A DNA stretch of 64,000 nt from Linnemannia elongata (Eukaryota > Mortierellomycota > Mortierellomycetes > Mortierellales > Mortierellaceae), in the NCBI GenBank assembly GCA_036320915.1, contig JAXBDG010000014.1:930001-994000 (forward strand), read 5' to 3'. The position numbers were made by a program, and so were the translations under genes. The stretch's first letter is position 1. The number at the start of each line of letters is the position of its first letter. The notes under the pieces are model-generated. The model made no database searches. It saw nothing but the letters and a program-made list of their open reading frames with translations, and had not been told where the DNA came from. Below, piece after piece: positions 61,285-64,000 of this stretch.

Positions 61285-63345
61285 GGTGAGTTGTCGTTGT
61301 TATTGTTGTTATTATCGTGAGTGAGGAGTGAGTGATTGTTGGTGAGATTTCGAGAATGAGGTCAAGCCAATCAGGTCTGTCATTGTTCGCCTTGCTCTCT
61401 AATTGACGCTGGATCTCAACCCTCTTTATCTGATCTACCACTTTGATTTTGGCCTTCTGTTAAATAATCAAAGAAGACGCCAAACGACAGGCTCAGAGAG
61501 TAACACAACGATGCATAAATAACCCGCTGACGCTCCACATAACACTCCCAGACACAAGGACAAGGGCAAGGACACCCAAAGAAAGCAGCTCACAGGATAT
61601 TGAGACGCGAGCACAGAAGCAACAGCCAGGTAGCATTGTACAACAACCCTTACATTCTTATGAATGGATCTCACGTTCCAAGTAATTCGATAATAGACTG
61701 CATCTACAAAGAACCACCACCTCCTGGTACGCGGTCTATAATGTACCTGTAGTCATGGCTGTTGCAGCACACGAAAGCCTTGCTATATTTTCTTCTCAAC
61801 GAGAAGGAAACATAAGGACTTAAAAGAAGGTATCCGCATGTTTTCTTTTGTAATAAAAGGATGTTTTGTCGTTTCAAGAGACTGCAACGGGGGCTCGTGC
61901 CAGAAGAGAAGAACACCAAGAACGATCTCTTTTCCGATTTGGGGAAAACACTCTATGGTTGATCTCAAAGCCCAATTCTTGTTCCACTTTCACCAACCTG
62001 AAACCGGCCTTTCATTCTCTTCCTTGACTAGAGAACTCTAAGTCTCATTACCGTTGCCTTTGTCAGCCTAGGGTACAGACGCCGCCTCACCATTGTCGCA
62101 ACGAATCTGTGACTCTGACACCGTCAGTCAGGGATTTACACCTTAAGGAGGACCGGTTCACTTTGGGTTGCTTAAGTACATAGTACAACAGGCGTGGGGT
62201 GTGGAAAACACAAAGGAAAGAAAAAAAGAAAGGTTTAATTGATGGGCGCATTGGGCATTTAGTTTATTTCCTGCTCCGATTGTCGATTGAAGGAAGACGT
62301 ACGCTCAGCGCGGTCTAACCCATATTCACCTCTTGAAAATCACCCCTTCATGGTCTATGCAAGACCGACAATCACCGTCACCATTGACAGGATCACCGGC
62401 ACGACCACCTTTCAGCAACACAAAGTCCATCTAGACTCGATGACCGTGCGTTTTGGCTTTCTAAAGAGGGCTTTGTAGTATGCAAGGTGCCAGGGTATAC
62501 TTCAAGAGTCTAGGTCGTTCTTCTTCTTCTTCCTCTCTTCCGGAAACATCATTTTTCCACATTCCCTTTTTCTTTTGTTTTATTCATGCGTCTGCCTCCA
62601 AAGTTCTCTCCCAATGAACAGTCGTTGTGAGTTGGTCAGAGTGACGAACAGTAGGAGTTTCTTGACCAAAATTGGCCAGTTGTTGATATGGTTGTTGGCT
62701 TCATTGCTGTTGTCAAAGTGTAGGGTGTAGAAACATGCTTGACTTCCTTGGCCCACCGATTGACTTGTCTAGATTGCTTGCAGCCGTTCAAGCAATGCGC
62801 CCACCTGCCTTTCTTTCCTCAAACACACTTGGGCCTCCTTTCTAATCAATTATCAAAATTACATTTTTTTCAATATCAAAATTAAGCAGGACGATATGAT
62901 TGGCTACTGATGATCACTGGCTGGGTTGTCTTGTTTCTGTTGTCGGGTATTCGGCGAGAACAGTAAAGGCGAATGATTGTAGACGGCTGTTGTCTATTGT
63001 CTTTCTTCTTTGCTCCACCCACCAACTTTTTCTTTCTTTCTTTGTTCGTCATCAGCCAGAAAAACGAGTTTCACAGGCTCTCGTTGTTATCCACTGATGT
63101 GCCTGTCCACCTCTTCTTTCCTCTTCACTTCCGTCACTTCCCTCCCTTTTTTCTGAGAAAATCAACTCCCGCCCTTTTTTTGTTATCTTTTTCATCACAC
63201 CTTTTAATCTTCTACCTTCCTTCCATCCAAACTACATCTGTTTACAACTCTACTTCGATACCCTCATCTCCATTCTTCCCACTCTTCTCCGCTCTTCTCC
63301 CTCCGTTTTCCTTCACTTCTTTCACAATAACGCCCACATCCTACA
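61285..63345. other. Intergenic, 2.1 kb
   Basis: No supported gene. The last 400 bp are pyrimidine-rich and should hold the leader of the ADAM-like gene. A CTT run lies near 62520-62535. Short open frames at 61704-61919 (minus) and 62287-62478 (plus) lack any recognisable motif. Confidence 0.45.
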
Positions 63346-63893
63346 ATGGTGCTACGAACAAGTATCACAGCACTGTTGGCTCTACTCTCCCTGGCCACTC
63401 TCACATCGGCGCACTCCCCCGCGTGGCCAACAATCGCATACACAGAGACTCTCGGTCCTCTTCACCACGAAATCCTCCCTCGCCACCTCCATAATAATAA
63501 TCCTACTTCCAATTCACCCTTCGCCAAACGAGGAGACACTTCTGCACCAGTACTCATCGAAAAGGATGATAGGATCCGGCTACGAATCCAGGCATTCAAC
63601 AAGACATTCTTTTTACACCTCGAGCCAAACCATGATCTCCTCCATCCAGACCTCATCGCAGCTTCTTCTTTTCCTCCATCTTCTTCTTCTCGTACGGCCT
63701 CGTCATCAGTGTACGATGACATTAAACCTTTCAAGGGTGTGGTGGTCGAGGATGACTATCACTCGAACCAGAAATGGGAGCGAGCTATGAGTACGAACCA
63801 GGCGGAAGAGCAGCGGTCGACAGTTGAGCAGATGTTGTTTGAGGAGGGTGTTCTTGGCTGGGCGAGGATGATGATTGAACATGATGAAGACGA
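63346..63893 (+). CDS. ADAM-type metalloprotease, first exon (gene runs off the right edge)
   Basis: ATG 63346 opens a signal peptide (residues 1-22, LLALLSLATLTSA). About residues 75-105 contain IRLRIQAFNKTFFLHLEPNH followed by DLLHPDL, the core of the M12B (reprolysin/ADAM) propeptide, in which a beta strand is followed by F.LHLEPN.DL. A likely donor, GTAAGT, sits at 63894 (codon phase 2), so the exon ends at 63893 and the intron continues beyond 64000; the metalloprotease and disintegrin domains must lie outside the window. The product should be a secretory-pathway membrane protease, as other fungal ADAMs. The propeptide assignment is by motif only. Confidence 0.72.
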
Positions 63894-64000
63894 GTAAGTT
63901 GCTGTTGTTTGTTGTTTGTTGTGTGTAGGTGTGTGCATGTGCCCTTTCTTTTATTGCTTATTTCGTTTGATGTTACACTAAATACATTTTCCCATGGATA

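Noticed and set aside
62287..62478. 63-codon plus-strand frame in the gap before the ADAM-like gene
   Set aside because: It has no ATG start and no recognisable domain; isolated in non-coding DNA.

Overview
The window looks like nuclear DNA of an early-diverging filamentous fungus, most likely of the Mortierella type (Mortierellomycota). The evidence is short GT-AG introns, pyrimidine-rich leaders, CAA-rich repeats, a eukaryotic tRNA with internal A and B boxes, and an extreme crowd of F-box/leucine-rich-repeat (LRR) genes. The taxon is an inference from gene content, not a search result.

Positions 1-41451 form an F-box/LRR array. I count fifteen loci in it: eleven intact, intronless single-exon genes of 374-889 codons, one of them running off the left edge; one long pseudogene with three in-frame TAG codons plus a frameshift (1513-3319); one locus interrupted by a single frameshift (29346-31255); one C-terminal relic with a stop at a conserved Trp (26637-26930); and one large four-exon F-box gene of 1321 codons closing the array (37199-41451). 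Most lie on the minus strand. A small plus-strand block sits at 13.7 kb and at 20.8-24.2 kb. Two structural classes and several intermediates share an N-terminal F-box-like helix bundle, irregular LRRs and a C-terminal cap with a W..E.WP.LE signature. One unrelated gene sits inside the array: a tail-anchored protein with a PPxY motif and a probable tubby-like domain (9710-12268). A roughly 1-kb non-autonomous transposable element with about 90-bp inverted termini lies at 31439-32455, immediately downstream of an F-box gene that lacks the usual C-terminal cap.

Positions 41452-64000 are different: spaced genes with introns and larger intergenic gaps. They are a seven-TM DUF4203/TMEM198-like protein, a dienelactone-hydrolase-family enzyme with a Cys-Asp-His triad, a cytochrome P450 with every hallmark motif, a tRNA-Asn(GTT), a monocarboxylate-transporter-like MFS protein, a conserved-looking protein of unknown function, a truncated F-box-like remnant, and the first exon of an ADAM-type metalloprotease. 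Exon-intron models were built by hand; in every multi-exon gene the phases close exactly.

Functionally, the left part would supply many substrate receptors for SCF ubiquitin ligases, which is inferred from the F-box family. Decayed copies next to intact ones suggest rapid birth-and-death turnover. The right part holds metabolic and membrane genes (P450, hydrolase, organic-acid transporter) that could cooperate in using lipid or aromatic substrates, but adjacency in a fungus is weak evidence for that.
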